Both the position numbers and the translations under genes were made by a program. Below are positions 1-11,800 of a stretch of DNA of 64,000 bases, one piece after another. Position 1 is the first letter of the stretch, and each line of letters begins with the position of its first letter. Below the pieces are notes generated by a model. The model was not told the origin of the DNA. It saw only the letters and a list, made by a program, of their open reading frames with translations, and made no database searches. Source of the DNA: Absidia repens (taxonomy: Eukaryota; Mucoromycota; Mucoromycetes; Mucorales; Cunninghamellaceae); assembly GCA_002105175.1 (NCBI GenBank), contig MCGE01000024.1, forward strand, positions 124,001-188,000, given 5' to 3'.

Positions 1-2
1 TT

Positions 3-1196
3 CCTTCGGCTGATGGTGGACATCATTATGATTCACTTCCTGGAACGGACTACTTTCCTTCTGCGCCTAATGATGCTAGTGACAGTACCGCTGCCTCCTG
101 GTGGGATTTGGGAAATACAGTCTCGGTGATTGGTCTTTCGGCGATGTTGATCGTGCTCTTTGGTGTAGTACTTTGGGAATGGTATCGGTATGCCAAAAAG
201 CGTAGAAGAAGCCATGGTGAATATCGACGAGTGGACACAAATGGTGGTATTTTAGGTGTGGGCCCCAACTCCCCTTCAACTACATCTTCCTCTTCTTCTT
301 GGTCAACATTATTGGCGGGTCCAATCATGGTTATGAAACAGGTGACGGTACGGCCGATGGTTGTATTACGATATTGGACGTCTCGTTTCGTATCTTATTG
401 GGGCAGTAATGGATCGGGTATAGCAGTCCCAACAGCAGCAGATGAAACAGCTTTTCACGTCGGGATGTCGAGTGGAAATACTGAAATGGATCATTTGGAC
501 ACGAGTGGGAATCTCAATCAAGACTCAGTATCCATTACAATGTATCAACAAGGACTTCAACAACAACCGCAGCAACAACACCAATATCAACCACCTGTGC
601 TCGCACCATCAGCGCTACAATCACAAATACAATCATCCGCGCCCAACGGTAATTTGGGTCCCTCCAACAAATCTTCCAGTATGATCTCCATGAAATATTG
701 GCACAAAAAACGGTACAGCGGAGATAGTCATCACATAGCTCAAATGATCCAACCTGGCTACAACAATCATCTGGACCGTGGAGGCGCTACTTCCGCCATC
801 GGTCTAGCCAATCGATCCAACAGCTCTTCAAATTTAGTGGCGAGAACAAATTCTCCTTCGCTTTCTGGCGATGGTGCGGCTCCTCTATCATCAAGCTCAA
901 CTATGTCAAGATCAAGATCAAGAATTGGGTTTGCTATTCATGAGACATCGGATGAAGATGATTATCTAACAGTGGGCGATAATGCCGGTGGCGGCAGTAG
1001 CAGCGGCCTTCCTACCTTTGACCCTCATCGATTTGGCACTTCAACAACATCTACGACAATCTCCAGAACACCATCTCCTTCCCAACCTACCAACATGATG
1101 AAACGTGCCACAACATCCAACTCAAGTGCAGCTCCAAGTCCTAAAGCAAGTCCAAGATCAAGTTTAGAAAAACGCAGGAAGGACGAGACGGATTGA
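3..1196 (+). CDS. Single-pass membrane protein, 3' part (5' end outside window)
   Basis: The reading frame is open from the first bases of the window and has no credible ATG near its start, so this is the 3' part of a longer gene. One hydrophobic segment of about 22 residues (ca. 160-225, containing SVIGLSAMLIVLFGVVLWEW) is followed at once by YAKKRRR, a stop-transfer signal. That suggests a type I protein with its N-terminus outside and a cytosolic tail. The tail (about 300 residues) is disordered: Gln-rich, then Ser/Thr/Pro-rich with many SP and RS-like sites, which suggests phosphorylation. The ectodomain that would identify the family is missing. Fungal kelch-type surface proteins have this plan, but no kelch repeat is visible here. 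The frame ends with TGA. Function unknown. Confidence 0.75.
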   Translation, partial: PSADGGHHYDSLPGTDYFPSAPNDASDSTAASWWDLGNTVSVIGLSAMLIVLFGVVLWEWYRYAKKRRRSHGEYRRVDTNGGILGVGPNSPSTTSSSSSWSTLLAGPIMVMKQVTVRPMVVLRYWTSRFVSYWGSNGSGIAVPTAADETAFHVGMSSGNTEMDHLDTSGNLNQDSVSITMYQQGLQQQPQQQHQYQPPVLAPSALQSQIQSSAPNGNLGPSNKSSSMISMKYWHKKRYSGDSHHIAQMIQPGYNNHLDRGGATSAIGLANRSNSSSNLVARTNSPSLSGDGAAPLSSSSTMSRSRSRIGFAIHETSDEDDYLTVGDNAGGGSSSGLPTFDPHRFGTSTTSTTISRTPSPSQPTNMMKRATTSNSSAAPSPKASPRSSLEKRRKDETD

Positions 1197-2193
1197 TGGA
1201 TTCTTGAAAATTTTTTAGATTAGATTTTATATATACACCCCTCCCACATTTTATATCATTTGTACCATTATCATTCAACTCCTCCTATTAGTATTAGTAT
1301 TATTACCCACTCTTTATATATTCGATATCAATAATAAAAAAAAACATAACATGTTATGTATTCTGACCCATTCTCTCTGCCTCTTTTTTTTCGCGTGTGT
1401 ATAGATTAGGATGTTTTGATGATTTTTTTTCACCAAAGATTATGTAATTTTAATGCAATATTCAGATTCTAATTTTATCACAAAGTGGGCGTCATTATCC
1501 TGTTTCAAGAGGAGAAAGATAATAGAACAGAAAACAATATTATCTTTCATGCTATGAACCAACCATGTTGTTTTCTTGTACTCGAATGTCGAATGAAGGA
1601 ACGATCTATATAAGGGAGTTCTATGGCTTATGTAAGGTCAGAAAAGAAAAATGAGCCAAATAGCCGCTACTGCAAAATGATCATCAGTTTTACCGAATAA
1701 TTTCATCACTAACATTGTTGGTCCGTTAAAAAACTATAGATTAGGAGGATCCTTCTAGTTTTCTGGGTTGAATAATGGTAAAGATAGTCACAAGTACATA
1801 GTTTATTGTAAGGTGCAGACCTTTTAGTATTCTTTTTTTTTTTTTTTTTATCATCTTATCATTATCATTATCATTAATTATGTGGTATCACTGCACTATT
1901 GCTAAGACTTAGATTGATTAAGGCTTCCGAGGCTTGCGACTCGACAAAATTATTAAGTCCGTTGCTTAACTAATCAACGGAGTGTCAATTTAGAATGGAC
2001 CCTTACACTCGCTCTTTGGAAACTTTTTGACTGGTCTTCAAAGAAAAAGTGGGAATTTTTTTCTTTCTATTTTTCCTTTCTTTTAATTTCATTTTTTTCA
2101 TCTTTTTCCCTGTATTTCATTCTTACATTTTATATATTATATATATATATATATTTCTTTCTCTTTCTTTCTCTCTTCTTCTATTACTATTTG
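1197..2193. other. Intergenic region, no gene seen
   Basis: AT-rich spacer holding the 3' UTR of the membrane protein gene and the promoter of the downstream transcription factor. AATAAA-like sequence lies near 1331. A run of about 20 T (1830-1850), a short TA tract (2136-2153) and a CT-rich stretch just before the next ATG are visible. No ORF or RNA gene is convincing. Confidence 0.6.
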
Positions 2194-2441
2194 ATGGATA
2201 TAAAACATCATGAACCTCCAAATGCTTTACCCAAACAAAAACGAATCAAGGTCTCTAAAGCATGTTACACTTGTCGAGTGAAGAAAATCAAGGTCAGTCA
2301 GTCAATCAGATGTCTTTTATTTATTTATTTCCAAGCTGAAGAAAACTGGGAAGAACCGGAATACTGACATCTTTTATTATATTTTTATAGTGCGATGGCC
2401 TCAATCCATGCATGCAGGTAATTGATCAATTCCCAGAAAAA

Positions 2442-2486
<45 letters not shown>

Positions 2487-5383
2487 CTTCCTCTCTTTGG
2501 AAAACATCATTCTTACTTTTTTTTTTTAATGTTGTTCATTCTGTCTATTTCAGTGCAAAGGTAAAGAATTCGGCTCTTATGGAACTTGAAAAATATGTAT
2601 ATACGTGCTAACGTCGTACTCATCTTCCCATAGCTCGTCAACGACCTTGCTCGTTCTCAGCTGATGGAGTGGGCGATCCCAGTTACCCGATGCGCCCTTC
2701 TTTACAATCACCAAAAACGATCACACCGGGGAATAGCTCTTCACCGCCATCATTATCACCACGCCAACCTTTATCTGTTCTGAATCATACAACGCCACCG
2801 GCATCAAGCATCACATATGAAAAACATCTTCTGGATTCAACAACTCATCGTTTAGAGACACTGGGACAATCTTGGCCAGGTTGTGAATATGAAGATTCTG
2901 GAAGAAATTCGAATGCATTCAATTCTTGGACATACCAACAACAGCAGCCACCGACTCCGCCACCAGTCTCATTCTTCTTGGTAGATTTATCCAATGAACT
3001 TCAGAATGACTACGATATCGGCAAGTGCAATACTACGGAAGGAAGGAGGATTGTATCGACAGAATCCAACATCCAACACAATCTGATTGCCTTGTATTAT
3101 CGACATCGTTATCAACTTTTGCCACTTTTGCCCAAATCAACTCTGCTTGCTCTCATACATCACCCATCGCCCAAAGCCTCTATATCCCCGCTGTTACTCA
3201 GTATCCTTTATGCGCATGGGGCCCAATCTTCGCCTACTTCTTCATTAGATGCTGATCACTATGCAACTACAGCAAAGTCTATGGTGGATGATTACATGGA
3301 CACACCCCAAATTTCCACAGTTATCGCCCTGGTTTTGCTATCTTTATATGAATCCAACCGCCATGGCTATTCCTGCTCACCTTGCCAAGCATCTGCTTAC
3401 AGCGCCATGGCTTTTCGAATGTGCCTGGATTTAAATCTCCACAACTGCTGCGACACCAACAATGACTCTATACTCGATATCCAATCCACCATCAAGGCAC
3501 TACAGCTTCGAGTATTTTGGTGTTGTTATTGTTTGGACAAATGGCAAAGCCTATGTACGGATCGTCCTTGCATGATACGCAACATGGACATTGGAAAAAA
3601 CATGGAAATGGATGGAAAAATGGTGCTCAGTTTAGAAGGAACATCAATGGATCACGATGAGCAAAACGTCATGGAAGGATTGGTGGCATCTATTCATTTG
3701 GCTCAACTCAGTGAACGGTTATTACAAAAATCGTCGTCATCTTCATCAGGATTTTATGCGGATCAGCAACTGTTGCCCTTCCTGCAAAGGTTACCGGCAT
3801 CTTTGCATTGGACACCACTACCCACGCCCGAATCGTTATCATCTCCAGCATCATCACTGTATCAACCAATTCCATCTCATCCGCCTCACAATGCTATCGT
3901 CGGCCAATTCCATCTCATATTCAACTTCCTTCATCTTACCCTACTTGTGCGAACCTTGTTGGAAATGACTGCAGCAACATCATCAGATCAACAACAGCAA
4001 CACCAGCGACAGGATTATGGACACCTCAAGGACAATGAACAGGCGATTCTAGTTTTACAGCGATGTGCAACGGTGGCTACAAATCTGACTCAACTGACAT
4101 GTGCCTTGACAGACCAATCTGGGTTTATATTGTGTTATCGAATGGTGGCTCACGCATTAATGATGTCAGTCCGTGTCCATTTGATTCAATGCTATAGTGT
4201 GATGCAACCTACTGGAAATGAACAACATCGTGTCGCCAAACATGCTCGTCTTATGTTTCAACGCTCTATACGATCTTTGCGGATATTGGTGCAGCATCGT
4301 GTCATTCCTGGCGCCCATACATTCACCATTTTGATTGAAAAGGCATTGACTACCCTCACATTATCACATCAAAAGAGCGATTACACCTCAACCAATCACA
4401 ACAACAGCGACAACAACATATCGCTTAATATGAACGAAAATCAACGGCATCAGGGACCTGGTATACCAACATCAACCTTCCATTATCAATCACAACAACG
4501 AAGCGGTTATTTAAGCGGTGCTGAACAAAGTGCCGCTGAAATATTATCAAGCACCTTCAATGTTAGTCCTTATGCTAGCAATACCAACACCAACAGCCAC
4601 AGCAACAGTGCCATCACCAAGGTACCTGTCACTTCATCACCTGTCCAATCTTCTCACCTTTTAACACCGCAATTGTCTTGTGCAACTCAAACTGCTTCAC
4701 ATTCGGAAAAACAGCAACAACCACTAGTGGATGTGGCCGCCTTATATACCTCAGCTACGAGCAATCCTCTATATCATCAGCAAATTCAACCTCACTTTGG
4801 ATATTCACTCCCTTCTGGAAAACATGATGAAGTATGGGCATTGCAGGAACAATATCAATTACAACAGCAGCGTCAGCAAAAACAACGACAACAACAGCAG
4901 CATCAGCAACATCATCAGCCATCGACTTCATCATCATCATCAGCATCAGCATCTCAATCCTATGGCCCTACAAGTATGTACTCCAATTCCTTATGGTCAT
5001 CCTCTACATCTTCATCCACAACGCCTACAGAAAAAAAATCACATGGAGCATCATCCGCCGCAGAGGCGTTATCAGCGCCGACATCGACATCACCATCAAC
5101 CGCAGAAGGTATGCCTGCATCATCCCCATCCCCGTCACCATCATCAACTTCTCTGGGAATGGCATCAGGGTCACCTTACAAAAGTATAGGTCTAGGGGTC
5201 TATGCAAGTGCCCATCGTCACCATTCTGATGTCATTGGTCAACATTACCCTGGAAGAAATGAAACAAGCATGCCTTCTACTGGAAACAACAAGATGGATC
5301 ACCGCCCTGTCATTCTAAATCATTATGGCCAAGTCTTGGTAGCAGCCACTTCGGAATCCCCTTCAGGCACAGTAGATATTTAA
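2194..5383 (+). CDS. Zn2Cys6 fungal transcription factor
   Basis: Four coding exons: 2194-2292, 2391-2417, 2554-2560 and 2634-5383, giving about 960 aa. The spliced N-terminus has the binuclear cluster CX2CX6CX5CX2CX6C at residues 24-50, built across all four exons, with the basic stretch RVKKIK between cysteines 2 and 3. Exon 3 is only 7 nt; reading through it hits a stop, so splicing is needed for the fifth and sixth cysteines. A fungal transcription factor regulatory domain follows (about residues 150-560, with the family-like stretch RVFWCCYCLDKW near 295). The C-terminus is a long Gln/Ser-rich tail, probably an activation region. It should be a nuclear DNA-binding regulator; its targets cannot be inferred. 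Poly(A) signal at 5469. The gene is not obviously linked to a pathway cluster. Confidence 0.88.
2444..2486 (+). repeat. T43 homopolymer in intron 2 of the transcription factor gene
   Basis: An uninterrupted run of about 43 T inside the 136 nt intron between the second and third coding exons. It lies upstream of the acceptor that precedes the 7 nt exon and may act as an oversized polypyrimidine tract. Length polymorphism is likely. Confidence 0.85.
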
Positions 5384-5468
5384 TATAGTTTTAGTGCTCA
5401 TTCCCCGTAGTTTAGCGTTATTGCCTCTTTTAATTTACTTGTATCATATTTTTTGATTCCTTTTGCAT

Positions 5469-5474
5469 AATAAA
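5469..5474 (+). terminator. Poly(A) signal of the Zn2Cys6 gene
   Basis: AATAAA about 85 nt after the stop codon at 5383. Confidence 0.6.
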
Positions 5475-5727
5475 AATGAAAAGTGTTTTCTATGATATTA
5501 TTATCGTTTTGAAAAATGAGTGGGATGATTTTTTTATTATTATTATTGGCTTTGATGGAACTTCGTGTGGAAAAAACTGGGTTATATTGTTGCTGATTGG
5601 TTAAAGAAGAGGGACGTGCGCATCGGAGTTTACATCATACTGCTTTTTTATTTTTTATTAGTTCTCATGTATTTTCTTGTACTTCTTTTCATCTTTTCTT
5701 TGTTTCATTGTTGAATAATCATACTAA

Positions 5728-6903
5728 ATGGCTCCTCTCCCTTTGACTGGTGCTACCAGTTTGATAAACAAGAATGACAACAACCGAAATAAGATGATAT
5801 TTCAGCATATTCTTGAAGACGTTTTTCAACAGCATCAACCACCTCTTCCACCACTTCCACCTGCTTCCCCTTTCATCGAAATAAAGCGGCGTTTCGAATG
5901 GACACTCATTGCTCAGCAAAGACACCTACAGATAAAAACGACTAATTTTCCCTCTACATTCATTACAAACAAGACAGCATCCATAGCAACATTGATAAAT
6001 TTATCATTAACGGCACCATCATCATCATCATCATCATCATCAGTATCTGGATCATCTATCTCATCACATGGTCACCGTCCTCTTTTAAAATCATCCTCTC
6101 CATCATCAAATTGGTCACCCGGTATGTTGACGATGATATCTTCCTCTAATCACTACCACAGTGATTTTCTTAACTGCCTTAACGATGGATTTTCATTATT
6201 GGGTGGTAATGATGATTATCTTTTTGGTGCGAATGTGCTGTGTTTAAAATTTTGTGCTGGCCGCTTAACGTTAACCATGAGCAGGAGGGATTCTCGAACG
6301 AATTGCTTGAATTCGCAAATTTTTTTTGTGGCGGTCACTCTTGATGGGTTTTGTGCCGACGATTATGGGTTCACCTTGGATAGCATCAACGTAAAAGCAG
6401 ACTGGGTCGGCGTTCATCGTCACTTGCTATCATTGCCTGGGGTATCCTCCTCCACAGTGAAAAAATCAAAAATGGATATCCCCCATTCGGTTTCATGGCG
6501 AAAATGGCACGCTAATGATTCTGATTATGGTATTTTTATTGATCAAGACCCGTTTCATCCCGATCAACACCGTGTTACTGATTTCGATTCGCCATGCCAT
6601 GCGGATGCTGACTCTTTTATACTATCTCCAAGCGTTTCCTCTAGTTCCACTTCATCCTCATGGACCTCATGCAATTATCTCTCACCGCCGGGATCACCGC
6701 TTTTAAATGCAACAATGACCTTATCGCTGTACAACAATGAAGATGAACTGGAAGAATACGACGAATTGACCAATGCCTCCTTGGTTAACCTAATTCAAGA
6801 AACATTGCAATATATTCATTCATCCCCTTCTCACCATTCATATTCCACTGAGCTGGAGAGCCTGGTGCCCAAAATGGGTAATTTTTTGTCAAACTCATTG
6901 TGA
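5728..6903 (+). CDS. Ser-rich protein of unknown function
   Basis: Uninterrupted 391-codon frame starting at an ATG in an AT-rich context (CTAAATGGCT), with no intron needed. The N-terminal third has Pro- and Ser-rich low complexity (a run of Ser near residue 100). Residues about 160-250 look more ordered, with alternating hydrophobic residues, several Cys and Trp, and no recognised family motif. The acidic C-terminus (NNEDELEEYDEL) could form a short helix. No signal peptide or membrane segment is seen. It is co-oriented with the transcription factor gene, 344 nt downstream. I do not recognise the family; the length and codon-like sequence favour a real gene. Confidence 0.6.
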   Translation: MAPLPLTGATSLINKNDNNRNKMIFQHILEDVFQQHQPPLPPLPPASPFIEIKRRFEWTLIAQQRHLQIKTTNFPSTFITNKTASIATLINLSLTAPSSSSSSSSVSGSSISSHGHRPLLKSSSPSSNWSPGMLTMISSSNHYHSDFLNCLNDGFSLLGGNDDYLFGANVLCLKFCAGRLTLTMSRRDSRTNCLNSQIFFVAVTLDGFCADDYGFTLDSINVKADWVGVHRHLLSLPGVSSSTVKKSKMDIPHSVSWRKWHANDSDYGIFIDQDPFHPDQHRVTDFDSPCHADADSFILSPSVSSSSTSSSWTSCNYLSPPGSPLLNATMTLSLYNNEDELEEYDELTNASLVNLIQETLQYIHSSPSHHSYSTELESLVPKMGNFLSNSL

Positions 6904-7059
6904 ATCATCTCGATGCGTCGTTTCTTTATATTTGTATACTTATATATATGATACTGGTCTTTTGCTTTTTTTTTTTTTTTGTTTTTTTAAAAAAAAAGTC
7001 ATTGATATGATTATGTATTGCTGTATAATAAATACACATTGTTTCAAGGAAACCTTGAA

Positions 7060-7500
7060 ATTCAAATCCCGCCTAGATCTTTTTATATCTTTTTTTTTTC
7101 CGCTTTTCCTATTTTTCTTTTTTCTTCCTTTCTTTTCTTTTTTAACATCATCTTTATAACCTCTTCATTGAGGTGGCAATGCTGGTAGATTAGTATTAGG
7201 CATAGAATTAGAGGGGTTTTCAGATCAGGGATTACAAGATACATGGGGAAACCTTTTCAGTTTGGATTTAAGATTGCGGACCGCCCTTATCTGATCCACT
7301 TCTTAGAATAGTATTATCAAACCTTTATCTTCGTTTACATTTTTATCGAATAAAAATATGCATCGTCCTTTTACCATTAGTGACTCTACTGTATGTTTAG
7401 TCTGTTGTATATTTAGAACATTTTTTACACCTCCTTTTTTTGACTGATGCTAATTTCATCAGGTTGTCATTACGCTCGAATAAAACATGTCCTCGTTTTC
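7060..7500 (+). repeat. Dispersed non-coding element, copy A (diverged)
   Basis: Starts with TTCAAATCCCGCC, as copies E and H do, but lacks the intact CACGTG. It keeps the pyrimidine-rich leader, the core (GGGGTTTTCAGATCAGGG, then ACATGGGGAAACC) near 7210-7260, and GAATAAAA-type signals near 7350 and 7480. No ORF is shared with other copies. Confidence 0.7.
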
Positions 7501-7786
7501 CCCCATCAATATCGACTATTAGTCACTAACGAATATTAAGCAATCCTTTTTTTTTTTTTTTGTGTATGTATTTGGTGCGTGTATGATACTGTTACATTCG
7601 CAGCACAACCTAGATTTATTATATTGTTAGTTGGGCAAGAGTATTGATTATCTCTGATAATAAATGACCTCAGACTGTCAACCAGTTTCTGAGGCACCAG
7701 TGAAAAGTAGCTATAGTGGGTAAATTGGATAGCAAATGTTGGTAGGAAACCCACAAAACAACTGTAACAGCGACTTTTTTTTTTTT

Positions 7787-8475
7787 TTTTTTTTACTGTA
7801 TAATGGGGTCAGAAGGTGTTTAATAAAAAGGAAATATTTTATTGAAGGATATTGGTAGAAACGAAAACTAAAGACGAAGGGTTCATTATAACAACGGATT
7901 TAATGGAAGGATCTATTGGAGGAAGCATGAGGAGACTAATGTGAATTTTCAGACTGGCCAATACTAATCTAAAACGACTACTGTAAAATGGGTATTGGCA
8001 TGTTGTTCAAGGAGCGAGAAAGACTAAAGAGACATCTATTATTGAAACACAAATGCGGTCAACAATAAGCCAAAGGGAGGGATGGGATGGTAGTAGAAAA
8101 GTCTACTGCACAAAATATGAGAAATACTAATGGAATATTTTTCATTATTGAGCACGTAAAAGGAGACATATTTTATTTAGTTAAAGGTGCAAACTATGAC
8201 AAACTAAAAGTAAACTAAGCTAATGGGGACTTCAAAAAGTAAACTAATGGTAGTTCTAAAACCTGGATCCAAATTGAAAGGGTTCCCCATGCATCTTGTA
8301 ATCCCTGAACTGAAAACCCTTCTAAACTAGTCCTGACACCAATCTAAGATCATCATCACCTCAAAGAATTTAAATGGTGAAGAGAAAACGAAAATGAAAA
8401 GGGAGAAAGAGCGAAAGAGTGAAAAAAATAAAAACTGAGTAAATAAAAAATTCACGTGGTCGGGGTTTGACTTTT
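7787..8475 (-). repeat. Dispersed non-coding element, copy B (near full length)
   Basis: Read on the minus strand it begins with CCCCGACCACGTGAAT (CACGTG at 8453-8458) and continues through a CT-rich leader. The core at about 8345-8262 contains GTGTCAGGACTAGTTTAG and GAAGGGTTTTCAG. AAATAAAATATG follows near 8170 and a second CAATAAAATATTTCC near 7835. The body between the two signals also matches copies D, E and F. Length about 690 bp. It faces copy A tail to tail. Confidence 0.8.
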
Positions 8476-8588
8476 TGGCCTCCTAAACGTTTGGGGGAGG
8501 AGGGGTTGGTGGAAATGGAAACCCACTGACAACATCCTACTGAGTAGATCAAAAGATTTCTCAAAGGCCCAGCGGAGCGTCAGAGCGC

Positions 8589-8594
8589 TTTATT
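8589..8594 (-). terminator. Poly(A) signal of the AP-3 delta gene
   Basis: TTTATT on the plus strand (AATAAA on the coding strand), about 235 nt after the stop codon at 8826. Confidence 0.55.
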
Positions 8595-8825
8595 CAACCA
8601 AAAATAAAAAAAAAACCCCCTCAGACCACTTATCCACACATATACAAGTAAATAGAAAAGGACACATAGACGACAAAAGAGCACCATAACATATACTAAT
8701 AGATAGTAAAAAAATAGAATAATAAAAAAATGATAATTTATAATCACATTTTATTTTTCAGATACTATACTAAGACTAAACTAAAACAAAATACTAATAC
8801 TATACTTCATATATACTATTGGATT

Positions 8826-11800
8826 CTACAGAGATATCAAGTTCGAGTCTTTGGGTTTTTTACTGTCTTCATTGTCGACCATTGCCGTCGTGTCCGTGTG
8901 GTCGTTTTCCGCTGACTTCGATTTCGATTTTGATTTTGATGACGATTTTTTCTTTTTCGGTTTGTCCATCTATAGAATGGGATGGAAGAGATGTGAGAGT
9001 AAGTACTAAATTTCTGTTCTCATTTTGTAGCACGGTTTTCTTTCTCCTACCTTTTCATCAGAAGACGATTTTTTCTTTGCTTTTGATCGAGAGGCACGTA
9101 GTTGTTCCTTGCGTTCCATCTTCAACCTGGTTATTTCGTTTTCGCGAACTTGTTCAGGGCTGAGATACGTTTGAGATTGAGGGAAATGCTCTTCTTCAGC
9201 AAGAGGGGTATCTAGATCCACTTGGTGAAGTCCAGATTCATCGTCACCTTTGGAAGCAAAAATATCGTGTGTCTCCTTCTTGGTGTAAGTGGCCGTCGTG
9301 GGGGTCTTTTTCTTTTTGCTGCTTCCTTCCTTCTTTTTGCTGCTGTCGGCGTTTTCTTCATTCTCACTTCCCGACTCGGCTGCATTTTCTGGCATTTCTT
9401 CTTCCGCATACACAGGTGGAGGTGGTGTTGGTATCCTAACATGATTGCGTTTTTTGTGTCCAGATTTCGATTTCTTGGTTTTCATTGACTTGTCACCTAT
9501 TTCATCAAAAATTAAAATAGAGCACGTATCATGATTTCAATTCTATGCCAAAGTATACCCCCCTTTTTTTTTTTTTTTACTATTTCTATTTTATTACCTT
9601 TATCATCCAATGATAATTCTACAATGGGTATCGCATCCACTTCTTCTTCGTCCAGTTCTAGAAGCTGATCACGTCGCTTTTGTTCCGATTTATCTGACAT
9701 GATGTAATAAGGATCATTTCGATGAGCTTCAGCACGGGCGGCCCGACGCTATATATGTGAAAATAAAAAGAGTCAATAAACCAAACATTTATCTTTGCTA
9801 ATTCTTTTTCATATTACTCTTTCTTTTTCGTCATCATTTTCGCTACTACGGCGTTTGGACTGCTGTCGCTTGGATTTGCTTTTCTTGGACTTGGTTGATT
9901 TCGAGCCAGACACCATTTTGTATACATCGTCGTCAGCGGAGGAATCATCAGAATACATGGAATCCATTAAATCGGGAAGAGGAGCATTGATCCAAGAATC
10001 TAAATCAAGACCTTCAGGTACAGGTACCTTTTTCTGTGCTTTGGGGGCCACGGGATTCAATTCGTAAATAAAGAAGAGAGCAGGGAGACCTTCAAGGATC
10101 AGAGGCGCATGACCAACATCACCACCGGAGCTAATAAATCCATTCACAGTATCAATAATAATCTTGAATATAGCTTTAACATTACAAGCCTAATAATAAT
10201 AAAACCGAAAACAATATATCAATGATAAAATTAAGTATCTAACATGTCTCATATGCTTACCCGTTCTTGAACTTCAATATCTGTACTTTTCGTAAACATG
10301 TCCATCTTTTGCGTCATCACTTGAGTCACCTTGAGGAATTCACCTTGAAGTTCTGGATTCCATTGGTGAGTCAGTTCCGTTACCCAGAAAGCGTAAATCT
10401 TCATGATGTTTTGCACATAAACCACTTGCACTTTGACAGGTAGTTTCGATGCCGTAGGTGTCAGTAAGCATTCCAATGTTGTAGGAATATCGTCCAAGTA
10501 GCTAATACATAAACATTGGTAAGCTCTCCATCAGTAATCTAAAAATGATTTTCACTTACTTGCAATATTCACCACAAATCCACGCTGCAGCAGTCAATAC
10601 CTCAATATTGGAGTCCCTCTTCTTGCAAGTTTCCAAAAACTGTCGATCAGATAAGAGACGGAACTAACGATATATAAAAACAGATGGTAAATAAATTGAC
10701 CTGTTCGAAAAGAAAGCTACTATACATACCATTTGCTTGACACAGTATTCGCGAACACTTTTCACCCGGACAGCCACATCCATCAACTGATTCATCAACA
10801 GTTCACCCACGTTCACCCCAGCAGTATGTGTGATGCCCACCAAAATTGAAACGTACCATTCAAAGTTTGTGATGTTGTGGTATTGGTTTTGGGAGCAAAT
10901 AAAGACGATACGATTAATGATGTCCATACGGTACACTGGATCCAAAATTGTTGAAGGTTCGTGAATGGATGCAGGTGAATCATCGGAAGAAGGTGCCAGA
11001 AGATGTGAGACTAAGCGTTTGACAATATCCATAGTGTTTTTGCGATTGACCTAAAAGGAAAATAAGTCAGTGTCTATAAACCATCACCCCTAAGTTATTT
11101 ACTTGAGATACTTACTAAGCCAACCACCAAATCCAAAGCTCGTATACGGATGCTAATATCTTCATCATCGATACATTCTAAAATGATATCTTTTTGTTCC
11201 GCTACCAGTTTAGGATGAGTCAAAAGAAGCTTTCCCATAGCAAGTAGGCCAACATATTTCACTGAAAAATAAATGAAGGGGAGCAATGTCAATAACTACT
11301 AATTTGAAGAGGACAGAATGTCAAAGGGTCTTACAATTTTGATCAGGGTCTTCCAAGAAGGTTCGCAATTTCTTTGCACAGGTAGACGCCAAGGCATGAC
11401 TTGACTCGCCGGCCGCTTCCAAAAACCCACCAGTGATGACAGTATAAATACATTCATATAAAAGAGACATGGCAGGTGTTGTTTGAATTAACGAAGTCAA
11501 TGGAGGAAGAAGTTTTTTGATTAATCGAGGTTCCAATGGGGTCAATGAAGCAAACTACATAAATAATGAATTGGTTAATTTTTTTTTTTTTTTTTTTTTG
11601 TAATCAACTGTATTCACTTACCAGCTTTATAATCTTGATCAGCATCCAATTGTTTGACGAAGTGGTCAAAAGCTTGAAGAGTTGAGGAGCCAAGGACAAG
11701 TAACTTTTCGGATTCTTTCGAGCAAGTTCACAAATCACACCAACAACGGCCGAAACAACCGCTATCGTCAATACGCGTTCACAAGATTAGTGATATTAGT

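Larger units (their letters stand above)
6904..8825. other. Intergenic region holding two tail-to-tail copies of the dispersed element
   Basis: No gene is seen. After the 3' end of the orphan gene come T-rich sequence, a diverged forward copy of the dispersed element (7060-7500), a spacer with a T20 run (7776-7795), and a near-complete reverse copy (7787-8475). The poly(A) region of the AP-3 delta gene follows. Confidence 0.7.
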
